Shown one piece after another: positions 1 through 12,311 of a DNA stretch of 64,000 bases (the stretch's first letter is position 1; each line of letters starts with the position of its first letter). Made by a program: the position numbers and the translations under genes. The notes beneath the pieces were generated by a model. It did no database searches, was not told the DNA's origin, and saw nothing but the letters and a program-made list of their open reading frames with translations. Origin of the DNA: Brachionus manjavacas (lineage: Eukaryota > Rotifera > Eurotatoria > Ploima > Brachionidae). Where the stretch lies: positions 11,918,501 to 11,982,500 of the forward strand of contig JAHQIY010000001.1 of assembly GCA_019054805.1 (NCBI GenBank). The letters run 5' to 3'.

Positions 1-3000
1 AATTAAAAATGCATTTTAATATTTTATTTTTAAAAATAAATTTAGTTTTAGAACTCAGGGAATTTGGAATGGATCTTAGTCCTCCCTTTTAAAAGCATGA
101 AGTAAGAGTATAATTTGGTGTTGAAAATTTTAGTTAAGTTTTAAATGAGGTCTGAAAATAAAGAAAAATGGAATTTTTTAGAATAATAAAATTATTGTCA
201 AGCAAATGCATTGACAAAAATAATATTAAACAGTTCGATATCTTTTATCGCATAATAAAGCAGAATTTTTTATACAATATAATGAAATTTTTTTGATGAA
301 AAAAATTTACTCTAGAAAATTATTAAAATAATTCCACAAATTTTGTGTATAGTTTGTATAATCCAAAAAAATATCCAAATTCATAAGAAAATTTTAAATA
401 ACTAATTTTTGAGTTATTTGTAAAATATTTGAAATAAAATGATGAGACTGCTACTTATTATTTTCTATATATGTTAACAAATAAAATTAATCTATTATAA
501 ATATTTCTAATGATTTAAAATTCTCTTTTGATCTTTTTCTAAATATACAAAGAATAATTAGTTTGTCTTTCAAATTATAGCAGTTTATCTGATAATTAAT
601 TCTTATATAATATTCTGTTAAATTTCTAAATTATAGCTTTATAATTTTAAGAGCTGTTAATTGGAATAAACAAGATTTTAACTAAAATTAATTCAAAACT
701 TCCAGATTTTTATTATTAGAATGCTAATAATATATAAATTGATTAAATTATTTTAGGAATAACAATGAAATAACTTTATTTAATAAGAAAGTCGCAAAAA
801 AATTTTCAATCATTGTTAATGGAAAGATAACAGGAGTATATTAAAAACATTCACAATAAGTATTATTTTAAATCATTGAATTTCAGTAATTAAATGTACT
901 AAATATGATTTTCAATCTGAATATTCAAGAATATTTCTAAACATAATTATACTAACAAAAAAATGAAAAAATATCAAATTTTATTTTAATTAAATTTTTA
1001 ATTTAAAATCCTATTTAATTTAATCAAAAAATAAATCTTACAAAAATATTGAATATTTAAATGAGCTCTTATCAAAGAGTCGCATAAATATATTAAAAAT
1101 TGTGTTATCCTTTTTTGCTCTTTTTTTTAAATTTAAACATATCAATAAATTGAAATCAATATAAATTTGAATCAATTTTTATCGATCAAAACTTTATCCT
1201 TACTAGATAAAATACTTTTATCTACAATTAATAACAAACTGAAATGAAAAGCTGTATTAAAATAAAAGGGAAAAAAATTTACACAAATTTGCTCTGCTTG
1301 GAGTATAAGGCGTCCACACTAAGGCGCCATACGATTCTGAATATAATATAGAATCATTCTTTTCACAGTGATTTGAGCGACTAAACTGATGCAAAAACCC
1401 AATATGATAAGAAAACAAAAACTATTAAAAATAAAAAAAGAACATGCAAATCTGTTCTCATCATTTGTGGGTTTTAAAAGATCTTCAAAAATACAAAACA
1501 GAATTAAAAAAAAATGACATTCAGACAAATTCATAAACGTAGCCCGGAGCTTTTAATAATGACTTCGATCACATCATTTGAACCAAATTACTGTGCCTAG
1601 AAAATGGCCATGGTTCTTCGCAGGCATACATTGCAAAAATATTGTCGAAACACAATCACTTCGATTTTCATTTTAATGTTTCAAGACACAAATTGTTTTG
1701 TGCGAGAAGTTTGAACAATTCCCTAGCTTTATATTGTTGTAGTGTGGTTTTCTTTCTTGCATTCATTGTACCAGGAAAAGATTGGATTGTTTTAACTGTT
1801 TTAATTTTCATTAAAAAGAACAAATAGACATTCAATTACGAATCTATTTCTTTAAATACCATCTCCAATTCATACAAATAAATATAATTTCAAGCTATTT
1901 ATTAGAGTTGCCTAGTAATACCAATCAATATAATATATCTTTAGCGATGTCCCCATCGCTCAGGTATATCAATATTCAATCCTATTGAGTCTGACTTGAG
2001 TCTTTTATTCTCTGAAAAATGTTGAATGCCAAGCAAAACTAATGAGACTTGAAACTATAGCTTTCTTATACAAACAGTTCTCTCAATCAATCTTTAGATA
2101 TCATTTAGATAATATCTCTATTAATGAGAAGAGTTTTTATTCGGCAAAATATTCTAATAAAACGATCTATTGGACTCAGTAAATTTACTAGAACAAACTA
2201 ATAAAATCGGAGTCGAATTGAAAGATATTCTACAAGCATAAATCATAAGAAGTCGATTGATGACATCTGGAAATTATGAGATTATGTTAAACAGCAGGCA
2301 ACATTCTATGTGAGTTAAGAAAAAATACAGGATGGATCAATTACTTAGTTATTTTCAATTATCAATCAATCAATCAATTAAATTCATTTTTCTTTTTGAT
2401 AGTATTATCTATTCTTTTACCTATTCAATAAAAATATTTATTTATTTTATTTAAAAAATAGATTTGGGTTTAACCCAGGGCTGCTCCGAACGGTCGTTTT
2501 GACCTTCTTTTCAGTTCCCATATTTAAAAAAAAAGTTGTTTTAATTTATATTTTTTTTTAAAAATAGATTTACACAAGATTATGATTTGCAAAAAAATAA
2601 AGTTAAAAAATTATAGATTAAAAATTTTCGTTTTATTATAAACACATTAAGACGGTTTTTTTACACGATTTCAAGATGAACATGCTTAATAAAAATATAA
2701 AAAAAAAAAAAAAAAATTAAAACTCCAGTATGTACAAATTATAAATTATTCTGTTAATTGAAACTAAATTAACAAAATAATCTTCATTTCATTTTTTATT
2801 TACAAATTTGTATAATTATTTTCTGTCTTACATTTTACTTTTTACACTTTTCATTTTTAATTTTAATACATCGCCAGAATTGGCGCAAAATGAAAATAAA
2901 TAAAAAAATAAATAAATAAATTTAAAATATAAAAGATATACATAATTTCTAATTTAACTCTATTGATATTTATTTATAAATTGAAAATAGTTTCTTTTTC

Positions 3001-3578
3001 AATTAAATATGCTAAAGATGCTTATTTGTATTTTTGTATTTCTTTTTTTTTATTTTCTCACTTAATAATTCAATTTTTATCTTTATTTTATTTTTTCTTC
3101 TTTTGCAACTTTTAAATTTTACTTCTCCTTAAAAGGAGTTTGATTCAATTAGTAATAAAAAAAAATATGCTTATATTTTTTTATTTTTTTTCTTCAAACG
3201 AATGACAGAGACAAATAAATTTTTTCTCATGTCAGTGAAATACATGGTTTCGACTTGATATGAATTATGACTTGAAATTTTCTTTATTAAATAAAATTTC
3301 AATAACCAATTATTAAAAAATGTATTTTTTTATTTGAAAAATATTTTTGGAGTACGACCCCTGGGCAGTTTCGAGCGGCAGAAATCTTTCTTTTCAGTCC
3401 TCAAATTTGAAAATTTTTAAATCAATTTAAGTACAAATATAAAATAATATATAAATAGAAATAGGTATAAATTTTTAAAGTTAAAATTTCCTAGAAATAA
3501 AATAACAATGAAAGTGTTTTTATTTAATTAAAAGGGTTGTCAGTTATACAGATTGTTTTTATGCTTAAAAGATGCTGT
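1..3578. other. Gene-free left edge
   Basis: No gene recognised. Includes family A copies (25-100, 2437-2522, 3328-3402), a family B copy (2820-2910) and an (ATCA)n run at 2359-2379. A hydrophobic 71-codon frame at 1534-1319 (minus) starts at a true ATG but has no recognisable similarity and I do not call it. Confidence 0.4.
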
Positions 3579-3681
3579 TTAATGGCGTTTGGAATCTGAC
3601 TTTTGTGAAACTAGTTCTTGAAAACGGTTTCGCATGTGGCTTGCTTCGTTCAATCTAAAATGAGAAGCTTCCTGGGCAAAA
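3579..3681 (-). CDS. Possible orphan terminal exon, ~34 codons
   Basis: On the minus strand a TTTTAATAG acceptor precedes an open frame ending at TAA (3581-3579). Its translation contains FAQEASHFRLNEASHMRNRF and then QELVSQKSDSKRH. Balanced, protein-like composition with few Lys/Asn/Phe/Ile homopolymers distinguishes it from the surrounding A+T-rich DNA. I could not find an upstream exon or recognise the family. It could be a terminal exon of an unseen gene, an alternative 3' exon of Dll, or chance. Confidence 0.3.
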
Positions 3682-4071
3682 CTATTAAAACAAATATTTA
3701 AGTTATAGGGATCTTAAACAGTCACGAAATAGTGGAAACATAAAAGAAGCATAGATAAATTGGCAAAAAATAGTGTAAGTGATTCTATAAAAACCTGCTT
3801 TAAAATGTCCAAAACGGAATCTTCAAAAATTGTCAACAAATCGGATTTGAATTTTGTTTTTTTTTCAAATGAATGATTTCTTATTATTTTTTTTAATTAA
3901 AATAATAGTTTTTTGAAAAGCATAGTCTAATAAATGTCCGACAAAATTGTTATTCTAACTTTTTCTTATAAACTTAGAATTTTTTATTTAAGTCACATTT
4001 TCTTATTATAAATCCTTTAATAATTAAAATAATTATGTGAATTGTTATTTATTGAATTAATTTAACTCACT

Positions 4072-4158
4072 ATTTATTTTATTTATTTAAAAAATAATTT
4101 AGGCGAAGCCTTGGCCGGTTGGAATGGAGACTTAGTCTTTCCTTTCAGTCACATGATT
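4072..4158 (-). repeat. Short interspersed repeat family A (example copy)
   Basis: Best-preserved copy of a ~75-bp repeat. Read on the minus strand: a gtgactgaaaggaaagacta block, a ccattccaaccgg block, ccaaggcttcgcc, then a tail of AAATAAATAAA-type units. Other copies, more or less diverged: 25-100, 2437-2522, 3328-3402, 8300-8385, 10915-11003, 36800-36885, 36955-37012, 37545-37615, 40245-40340, 40915-40975, 41410-41470, 42545-42612, 43015-43060, 46740-46815, 46850-46930 and 56805-56850, on both strands. Confidence 0.75.
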
Positions 4159-4713
4159 GTTTTTTGGTACCACATAATGTAAAAAAATAAAACGATTTTT
4201 TTGAAAAAAGTTAAATTGGTTTGAGTTTAGTTTTTAAAATTTTCCTATATATGTTAAAAGCAAACAAATTTACGATTTTCATTAATTTTTCATAAAAAAG
4301 ATTAAAAACTCATTATGTAAATTATAAGTAAAAAAAAAAAATTTTAATCCAAGTTGAAAAATGTAGAATTAGAATAATGAATTTATGTAGTTGGTGCTAT
4401 TTTGAGGAAAAAATCGAATGGGGTGTTGTGTTTTTTTGGTTATTTTGACTGTAATTACGTATATCTTCCTGGATTTGACTGTGGGTAAGACGACTGAAAA
4501 CGAAATTTTTAAATAATTTATTGTGTCTTTTTTCTAGCAATTCAATCTTCATGTCAACTATTCTGGTTTTGATTGGGAAAAATTTGATTGAGCGTAAAAT
4601 GCGATTTTGAAGTTACTATTTGTTGCAGTCAAAAATAAAGAATGCTTGGTCCGTGCAACAGAATGACGCTCAAATTTATGCCAAAGAAGAGAAAAAAAAA
4701 TTTTTTTCGAATA

Positions 4714-4719
4714 TTTATT
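4714..4719 (-). terminator. Candidate Dll polyadenylation signal
   Basis: First AATAAA noticed on the minus strand downstream of the Dll stop, about 300 nt beyond it. Position alone supports it; the region is so A+T-rich that chance matches are common. Confidence 0.3.
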
Positions 4720-5021
4720 AATTTTTTTTAATTTTTAAAAAAATAAATAAAAACTTTAGAGAAAAAAATATAGACAAAAAAGTCACAAAATCAAAAATTT
4801 CTCAATAATAATAAATCAATCAATTCACACAAACACACACGAAAAAAAAAGACGAACAAAAAAAAGCCCATCAAACACATCTATTTACAATCTTAGTTTG
4901 TGTGTTAGCTTTTTGTTTTCATGGTACTTATGAACAAATATCATCATAGAATCCGAAAATTTTTTTACAATTAAATTAGTTTAAATAAAACATCTTTTTG
5001 CAACAAAAAATGATTACTATT

Positions 5022-5717
5022 TCAGCTCCAAGCCTGTTCTCCCGTTGGAATACAGCTCGGATTAGAGACATAATTGGTTGGGTAATTGGGGTAAATTGCA
5101 GTCGATGTGGATTGTGCATATTGCGCATTTACATTGTAAAACTGATAATTATAAGCGTTGGCTGTGTTTGCTGAATAGCTGTACGAGTTGTCTATGCTAT
5201 TATTAGCGAGCAGGCCAGGCGATGAAGCCGATAGGGGCTGAATCATGCTAAAGTGATGACAATTTTGATTGTACGCTGTTGGATTCATTGTGTACACATT
5301 CGAATTGGGATAGGTGACGTAATTTGTGTACGGATTGCTCCAATTGTTTATAGCATCACTAGTGTTGGTTGACAGGGCCGATGATGTAAGCGAGGCCACT
5401 GCTGGCTGAGCCACTGGCGACGAAGAGCTCGGCGAACTCGAGCCCGTCGACAGCGACTCGGACAGGTATGACGAGGTCGACAGCTTCGGCTCAGCTTGCG
5501 ATTCTGCTTGTGCAACACTGATTTCATCGTCTTTTTTGTTCAACTCGGCCCGGTTAGACGCGCCGGCCTCTTCTTCTTCACAATCGCTTCCCATTTCAGC
5601 CATCCTCTCCTCGTCCATCATCTCCTCACTGTCCACATCCGCTTTGCCATTTCTATTCTGGTGTTTGCTCATGATCTTTTTGAATTTGGAGCGTTTGTTC
5701 TGGAACCAGATTTTAAC
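5022..5717 (-). CDS. Dll: Dll coding exon 2
   Basis: Starts at the [16 protein letters not shown] codons of homeodomain helix 3 after an AAG acceptor. It continues through an acidic segment and a Ser/Asn/Tyr-rich tail to a TGA after the residues GEQAWS. Confidence 0.93.
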   Translation of the reverse strand, partial: VKIWFQNKRSKFKKIMSKHQNRNGKADVDSEEMMDEERMAEMGSDCEEEEAGASNRAELNKKDDEISVAQAESQAEPKLSTSSYLSESLSTGSSSPSSSSPVAQPAVASLTSSALSTNTSDAINNWSNPYTNYVTYPNSNVYTMNPTAYNQNCHHFSMIQPLSASSPGLLANNSIDNSYSYSANTANAYNYQFYNVNAQYAQSTSTAIYPNYPTNYVSNPSCIPTGEQAWS

Positions 5718-6772
5718 CTTTTTTTGGAATTAACAAAATTAGTCTCTTTAATATTGAATTATTTTTTAGTGAAAAAAAAAATTTTTTTCCTAATTTTTTT
5801 TCAAGACTCTAGAATATTAATTAAATTTAAAAAAAAATTTTATTTTATTTTTTTTCTAAACTTTAAAATATTAAAATTTGAGATTTTTTTTTATGTTACA
5901 CATGGTCAACCAAACAATGCCATTTGTGTCTACACAAGCTTAATTTAGCATGTGGCCCTAATCTCATATCTCAATCTAAATCTTTGTTTAGCGTCCAAGC
6001 CACTTAACTCTCGGTGGCTTAGGCTTTTGGCGATACTTATGCAACATGGTCATTGTGTCGGTGCCGCCTTATCTCTAGATCAACAAAAAAAAGCGCCTAC
6101 TTGAGTCTGAGTTAGTCCGAGTGACGCAGCTAGCTCGGCTCGCTCGGGCAAAGCCAAATATTGTTTGCGCTGGAAGATGCGGTTCAGCTGAATGAGGTTG
6201 CAGCTCGAGTAGATGGTTCTTGGCTTTCGCATTTTTTTGCCCCTCGCTCCAGCACTAGCAGGCTTCCTATCGGCGCCCATCAATTTGTCCGAATAGTCGC
6301 TCTTTGCTTGTGGTGGCTGCAACGACGGCGATATCTGCTGAGTGTACGCGCCGCTCTGGTAATTGGCGCTGAAGGGCGGTGTGGTAGACTGCTGATTAGC
6401 GAACGAAGAGGTTGACGATGGCGAGCAAGAGGCCGAGGACGACGAAGCGGACGTTTTTGAGCGGGCGCTCGAATAAAGCTCGCCATAGGGCCCCGGCAGG
6501 GTTTGGTCGGACGCGGCCGTGCTGTACGCCGCCATCGGGTTAAACTGGTAGTTGGGGTAGTAGTAGTTGGAGTAGTGGATGTCCTGGGTGTAGAACTGTG
6601 TGGTGTTGAGAAGTGGCGATGACGAGGTGGACAGCGACGAGCTGGACAGACTGGACAGCGACTTGTTGTAGTGGTGGTTGGGCGACACTTTGGCCATGTA
6701 GTCAGTGGTGCCGGACGAGTCGGTCGCCACGGCCAGGCCACTGCTCAATGCGCTCTCTTGCACTTGGTTCAT
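5022..6772 (-). CDS. Dll: Distal-less / Dlx homeobox transcription factor, two coding exons
   Basis: A DNA-binding homeodomain regulator; the family patterns distal appendages and neural or sensory tissue in animals. Coding exons are 6772-6101 and 5717-5022 with a 383-nt intron, giving about 455 aa. The homeodomain (about residues 180-240) reads RKPRTIYSS, then [17 protein letters not shown], then [16 protein letters not shown], which is diagnostic of Dlx/Dll. The intron falls between homeodomain positions 44 and 45 (after TQTQ), the position typical of Dlx genes. Both flanks are Ser/Tyr/Asn-rich low-complexity sequence, with an acidic stretch ([20 protein letters not shown]) just after the homeodomain. 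I chose the ATG at 6772; the frame is open only two codons further, to a TTG. Helix 1 has unusual residues ([12 protein letters not shown]). The exons are much richer in GC than their surroundings. The acceptor is AAG with no pyrimidine tract. A minus-strand AATAAA lies at 4719-4714. Identity is very secure; the exact C-terminus assumes no further exon. Confidence 0.95.
6101..6772 (-). CDS. Dll: Dll coding exon 1
   Basis: Encodes the Ser/Tyr/Asn/Pro-rich N-terminal region and homeodomain residues 1-44. It ends after the TQTQ codons at a GTAGGC donor in phase 0. The large open frames on the opposite strand here are shadows of this GC-rich exon. Confidence 0.93.
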
Positions 6773-7900
6773 TCTCAAAGTCGATTTTATTTTATTTTGA
6801 CTTTTTTTCTTCTTCTAAATTAAACAAATAAACAAATAAATATATGGCCGTAAAATCAATCGAGTGGGCCAATGACAAAAATATTCAAGTTCAATATTGC
6901 TTGACCAATTGGAAAAAATTTTCTTTTTTTTTTGGTGAAATAAAAAGTTTGTTTACTCCACCTAATTGGAAATTTTTTTCGATTTTTTTCTTTCTTTTAC
7001 TTGGCTTATCTAGAGTGGTGAATCAAAGAGCAACGACTTTGACCAAAGAGAGAGAGAGAGAGAAAAAAAAACTCAATTTAATCATAAAATAAATAGATTT
7101 TAATCTTTATTTTAGCACACATAAAAAAAGGTGAATGCAGCCAGCAATAGCGAAGTAAGTCGCAAACCTAGAATTATCCCCACTAAAATGGAATTGCTAG
7201 ATGAGAGAGGCCGAAAATTCCTCGAATAGTTGGTCTATTCAAAAGAGTGCAATACACATATGACACTTGAAATACATTTATGATGCCTTGTATACCTTGA
7301 CAAAGAAGCGAGTGAATGTCGTGCTAGCAGCACAACAAAATTGCCTACTTTGTTCAAAATCAGACCTTGCTGCATCCTCACGCTGCGCTCACTTTTTTTA
7401 ATTACCTCTTCTTGTTCTGCTGCTATTCTGATTTTGATGCTTGGATCTGTGTGTGCTCTGATCGTTATTTATACAAAGTGGATTTGAAGCGAGCTCGGGA
7501 ATAGCGTATAAACAAACTAATTAGGTCCAAAGAGCCGCTAGACTTGCTCTCTACTCAATATTCAATCAATATTGAGTTCTCAGCCCTTTAATTTGTCATA
7601 TGTGAACAAGAAAGCCAGCTACTACAGCTAGGAGATAACTTTTATCAGAACTATTCCCAGTGAAAAATGTTCGAATCTGTTGCACTAAATTCCCAGCCAC
7701 AATTTAGCAATTAAGTCGAATGGAAAACCTAGTCCATGAGACTTTTTAATGAATGGACTGTGCCGAATTCAAATTGGACCAAATTTTTTTCACCAAATTA
7801 ATCAATTAATCACGTAATGGAAATTTGGTGAGAATTTTTTCAACGTCCCTAATTAAGCTATGAGAAAAATTGCAAGCGCGCGCGGGCCCTAAGTCCGGCT
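6773..7900. other. Dll 5' flank, less A+T-rich than average
   Basis: No coding sequence was recognised. The stretch 7100-7900 is visibly richer in G and C than typical intergenic DNA here and has few homopolymers. It lies directly upstream of Dll, so it is the obvious place for the 5' UTR, promoter and nearby enhancers (inference). A short GA run is at 7048-7063 and an alternating GC run at 7875-7883. Confidence 0.35.
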
Positions 7901-8489
7901 TGATTTCCGAAATAAACAAACTTGATTGAATAATGTTTGCTTAATTTCAGAAAACATTGGAAATTATTTTCTAACAGATTTGACTTTTAATTTTTTTGAA
8001 AAAAATGTTTAATAAATTTTTGTACCGCACTTTGGCGCATTTTTTTTCTTGACACCGTCCTAAATTCTCCACGTTCAAAGGAACTTCTATTCGACCTCTT
8101 TCATAAAATTAATCTATTCATTCAAATTTTTAATTTTTAGAAACTTAAAATTTATATAAATTTTATTTAAAAAAAATAATTGTCCTTTTTATGTCCTGGT
8201 GGATAATAGGGAGGCGCTCATCTCCTTCTCGATCTCCTCATCAATTTTATTCATTTGTATTTATTTAACTTTTTTGCACTTAAATTTAATTGAACATTTT
8301 TAAACATAAGGTGTGAGAAGAGGACTCTTTGCCGCCCGAAACTGTCCCCGAAGCTTACTCCAAAATTATTTTTAAAATAAATTAACAAATTTTATCAAAA
8401 GTAAGCTCTCTAAAAAAATTTTATTTTGAGTTAGTTCTTGCAAGTGTTAAATATATACATCATAAAAATTGATAGTGTTTTTTAAAAAT

Positions 8490-9930
8490 TATTTTTTTTA
8501 TTTCACAAGATCCGCTCCTCAATACACTCGAGTCAAAGTCTTGAAAAAAATACCTTTGTCTCTTTAAAAATTAAAATTTTTGATTTAATAAAAAAATTTC
8601 TGAAAAATTTTATCTCTTTATTGTAAAGTTTCCATTTTTTTTAAAAATTCTTTCAATAGCTGTTTTCATTTTTAATTTGACAAGATCCAAACTAACCTAA
8701 CCTAAACTCGAAATCAAAGACCAAAATTATTCCTTAAATTTAAAAAATTTTAATTTAATAAAAAATTATTCCAAAAATCTTTCATCTCTTATTTATTAAG
8801 CTTCCCTCTTTTAACATGTTTTTTCTAGCTATCAAAAGCTTTTCATTTTAAAAGATCTGCTCCAAAATACCTTCGAGTCCAAGTCGAAAAAACTACCTTT
8901 GTCTCTTTTAAAATTAAAATTTTGATATAATAAAAAAAAATTCCAACAAAAATTTTAACTCTTTATTTTAAATTTTCCATTTTTTTACAATTTTTTAAAA
9001 AATTCTTTCAATAGCTGTTTTCATTTTTATCAATTTGACAAGGTCCAAACTAACTTCGGAGTCAAAGACCAAAATTATTTTTAAATTAAAAAAAATTATT
9101 TCATTGTCTCATGTTAAAAAAAATTTTAACTTAATAAAAAATAATTCCAAAAATCTTTCATCTCTTATTTATTTAGCTTCCCTCTTTTAACATGTTTTTT
9201 TCTAGCTATCAAAAGCTTTTCATTTTAAAAGATCTGCTCCAAAATACCTTCGAGTCCAAGTCGAAAAAATCAAAAAAAAAGTTTTTGTCGTATTTTATAA
9301 TAAAAATCTTAATAAAATTAAAAAATTCCAAAATTTTTTATACCTTATTTGCTAAGCCTCCCTTTTTTAACATTTCAAACTGACTATCAAAAGCTTTTTT
9401 TAATTTTACATAACCCGCTCCACACTGCACTAGCCTCTGAGTCTAGGTCCTAAATATATTTTAAAAAAATATGTCTCTTTCTCATTTTTTAAATAAAATT
9501 GTTAATATTATACCAAAAATTGAAAAAATTTTATCTGTAACTTGCTTATTTTTACATATTTTTTATCAAAAACTTTTTCTTCTTTTATCTATTTTACAAG
9601 ATCTTCTTCACCTCTCTCGAGTCCAAGTCTGATGAATAAAAAAAATAAATGACACTGTCTCAATTAAAAATTGTTAATTTAATAAATAAAAATCAAATAA
9701 AAAAATTTTTATCTCCTATTTGACTATTTTTAAAAGATTTTTTCAATTATCAGAAAAATTTTTCTTCTTTACTTTGTTTTACAAGACCGCTTCAACACTT
9801 TCCTCGAATCCAAGTCCAAAAAATACTAAGAAATGAAATAATGTATTTATGTTGTTTTTAAGTAAAATTTTAATAAAAAAAATCTATCTCTTGATTGTCA
9901 AGTTTTCCCTTTTTTATGTTTTTTGTTCTA
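8490..9930. repeat. Diverged tandem array, ~182-bp monomer, about eight copies
   Basis: A recurring landmark (a/acaagatcc..ctcc.., then a tcgagtccaagtc-like core) begins near 8505, 8680, 8851, 9037, 9226, 9406, 9596 and 9781, so spacing is about 170-190 bp. Between landmarks each unit has the same order of blocks: ctttgtctc, a TTTAATAAAAA run, atctctta, cttccct-tttt, and atcaaaagctttt. Alternate units resemble each other most: 8803-8891 and 9177-9268 are almost identical, which indicates a two-monomer higher-order unit of about 370 bp. Confidence 0.75.
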
Positions 9931-10744
9931 CCCCTCGCTAGTGGTACTATTGGCCGTAATTATCTTCTCTTCGCGGTGTATACCTAATTCTAGATAATTA
10001 AGCTGAAATTTTCAAAGCGATTTTTCTCTGCTAATGGCGTCAAAATGATAGCTTTTCTTAAAATGACAGTTTATGTGACAGAATTGAATCGGACTGGCAC
10101 AGCGAATAGAGAGAAATATTGTGAATTTTTCTCTAGCACAACAGGATCCATGAGAGAATTGGAAAAATTGCTTCAATTTAGAAAAAAGAGCGTATCATTA
10201 TTAGTGCTGTCCGTGTCATAATTAAAAATCAGAATCAAGTCTTTTAAGGTAGATAATTGCATCAGTGGCTAGACTTTTCGAGTTTGATTTTCAAGAGGTG
10301 CCCATTAGGTTTGTGTAAATTTTGCAGCTAATTAAATCGTTGAGAGATACTAGAAATCAAATTTTTTTTATTTTTCAAAAAAGTATTTTAGCTACGGATC
10401 AAGTCAGTGGAGCATGAAGCGCTTCTCTCTCAAAAGAAAATTAAAAGCTCAAGTTCTTTAATTAATGCCGATCTTTTGCAAGTGTTCTAACCAACCTTAG
10501 GCGTTGGCAAACATTAGATTTTTGCTATTTTGCAATTAGCCTTCCAAAACTTGTCAAAATCAACCGCAACTTGAAAATTAAAATTTTCTTAATCAACAAA
10601 AGTAGGCGTCCGTCATCAATTAACAAGTATATTTTATGAGATATCAATTAAATTTAAACTTTTTTCCTATAAAAAATAGGTTTTTTTTTCAATTTTTTTT
10701 ATTAATAAATTTAATTAAAAATAAGTTTTATTGTAAATAAGTAT
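9931..10744. other. Gene-free, moderately mixed base composition
   Basis: No coding frame or repeat was recognised. The block 9940-10640 is noticeably less A+T-rich than its neighbours, so it is a possible distal regulatory block for Dll (inference only). Confidence 0.25.
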
Positions 10745-10895
10745 CGTAAAACTTTAATTTCTCAAATTTCTGATTCCTAGGACCAGTTTGGTGACTCTTC
10801 TCTGCACTTTCTCAAAAGCTTTGATGCCTATCATGCCAATAACTAGTTTTTATTCAAGTTGAGGTCTAATATTTGCGCAATATATTCTAGAAGAG
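10745..10895 (-). mobile_element. CR1-like non-LTR reverse transcriptase remnant
   Basis: On the minus strand, translation gives ANIRPQLE, then (after a stop and frame changes) FEKVQRRVTKLVLGIRNLR. This matches the thumb region of CR1/L2-type reverse transcriptases (RPHLEY, then LEKVQRRATKLVPGLRNLSY). In-frame stops show it is dead. Only this short segment is recognisable. Confidence 0.6.
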
Positions 10896-11753
10896 TTTAA
10901 AAATTTGAAAATATTTATTTAGTTATTTATTTTCTAAATAAATTCGAGGAGAACCTTAGGCTACTCAGAATGGAATTTAGTCCTTCGTTTTAGCCCAGTG
11001 TTAGTAAATAAAATGAGTTAAGTTTAAAATTTCCAATGAAATATGTTATAGTTTTTGTAAATAAGTTTTTATGTAGAAACTATTGTTTTGAAATCTAAGT
11101 AGAGAGAAGTGAACTTAGCATTTAAAGTATCATCTATTGTTAAATAATTTAAATATAAAATAGCTAAATAAAGAATTATTTTTCATAAATTTTTTTTAAA
11201 AATTTTTTAACAGATATGTTTACAAAAATTGTTATTGTTTTTTTTCTAGAAAAGTTTCTGTGATAAGTGCCAAAAATCGTCTTTTTTATTCCAGTTTTTA
11301 TTTAATTTTTAGTTATTCTTTTTCAAAAAAAAATCAAAACTGCTTGAAAAAGCTTTTTTAACAAAAAGAATTTTTATTTGTTTTAGGAAAACAGTAATTA
11401 TATTTAACTTAATTACATAATTTCTTATAGCATATATTTTGAATAGAATAATTTTTAATTTTTTTCCCACAAATATTAAATAAAATTCCACAATTGTAAA
11501 GATTACAAAATGCCAAAAACCGTGGTTTCAAACATCTGATTTTTAAGCTGAGATATCAAATTATCACTGTAAAATAGTAAAACATTGAAATATTTAAAAA
11601 AAATTTTTTTTGTAAATATCACTAAAATAAAGTTTATAAGATTGATTATAGAATGATTGGAAATTAATTGTAAAAATTTAATTTAGAGAAAAAAAAAACC
11701 AACGGGTGCACAAAAATGATTGTCCGAAAATAAAGAAAAAATTTTGGAAATTT

Positions 11754-12311
11754 GACACTATGTTTTTTTTTTCTTCCTTATTCACTCCTTGTGGAGTTTA
11801 GGGTCATTGCTTTTGATTGCCACTCAAGTCGATCTTTTGCCTTTACCCTTGCTTCTCTCCATGTCATTCCCATTTCGATGAGTCCTTTCGTGATTGCTGA
11901 CCTCCATGTTACTGCTGGTCGTCCTACCTTACGTCGCCCTTGAGGTGTCCATTGAATGGCCCTTTTTGGTATCCGTGTATCTTTCATTCTAAGTACATGC
12001 CCGAGCCATCGCAGCCTTTTGTTCTTAATGCACTGACTTAATGGCTCTGAATTTGTTCTTATGTAAAGCTCAGCATTTGACAATGTCTCAGGCCAGTGTA
12101 TCCCGAGAATCCTCCGCAGGCTTCCAGTGTGGAAGGTGTTAAGGCTTTTCCTGTCAGATTCACTCATCCCCCAACATTCACTTCCGTACATCAATGTTGC
12201 TTTTACTGTTGTATGGTTTAAGCTTTGTTTCCTTGCTGTAGCTTTTTGATTTCCATGCTGGTCGGAGTCTAGCAAAGACACTCTTTGCTTTAGAAAATCT
12301 TTTCGACACTA
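11754..12311 (-). mobile_element. 5'-truncated RTE-like non-LTR retrotransposon insertion
   Basis: The minus-strand frame (12281-11778) contains LMYGSECW, LRRILGIHWPETLSNAEL, NKRLRWLGHVLRMKDTRIPK and GRRKVGRPAVTWR, the characteristic C-terminal region of RTE-type reverse transcriptases. The stop is followed by a short 3' end with ctccacaaggagtgaataag and an A-rich tail. Upstream residues (KSVFARLRPAWKSKSYSKET) are in another frame, so a frameshift near 12217 breaks the ORF. The copy is flanked by a 7-bp direct repeat, gacacta, at 11754-11760 and 12305-12311, the expected target-site duplication. Fairly recent but dead on arrival, as 5'-truncated copies usually are. Confidence 0.85.

Noticed and set aside
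1319..1534. Hydrophobic 71-codon minus-strand frame
   Set aside because: Phe/Leu/Ile-rich translation is expected from T-rich DNA; no splice sites or similarity supported it.
6161..6831. Long frames on both strands overlapping Dll exon 1
   Set aside because: They are shadows of a GC-rich coding exon in other frames and show no family similarity.
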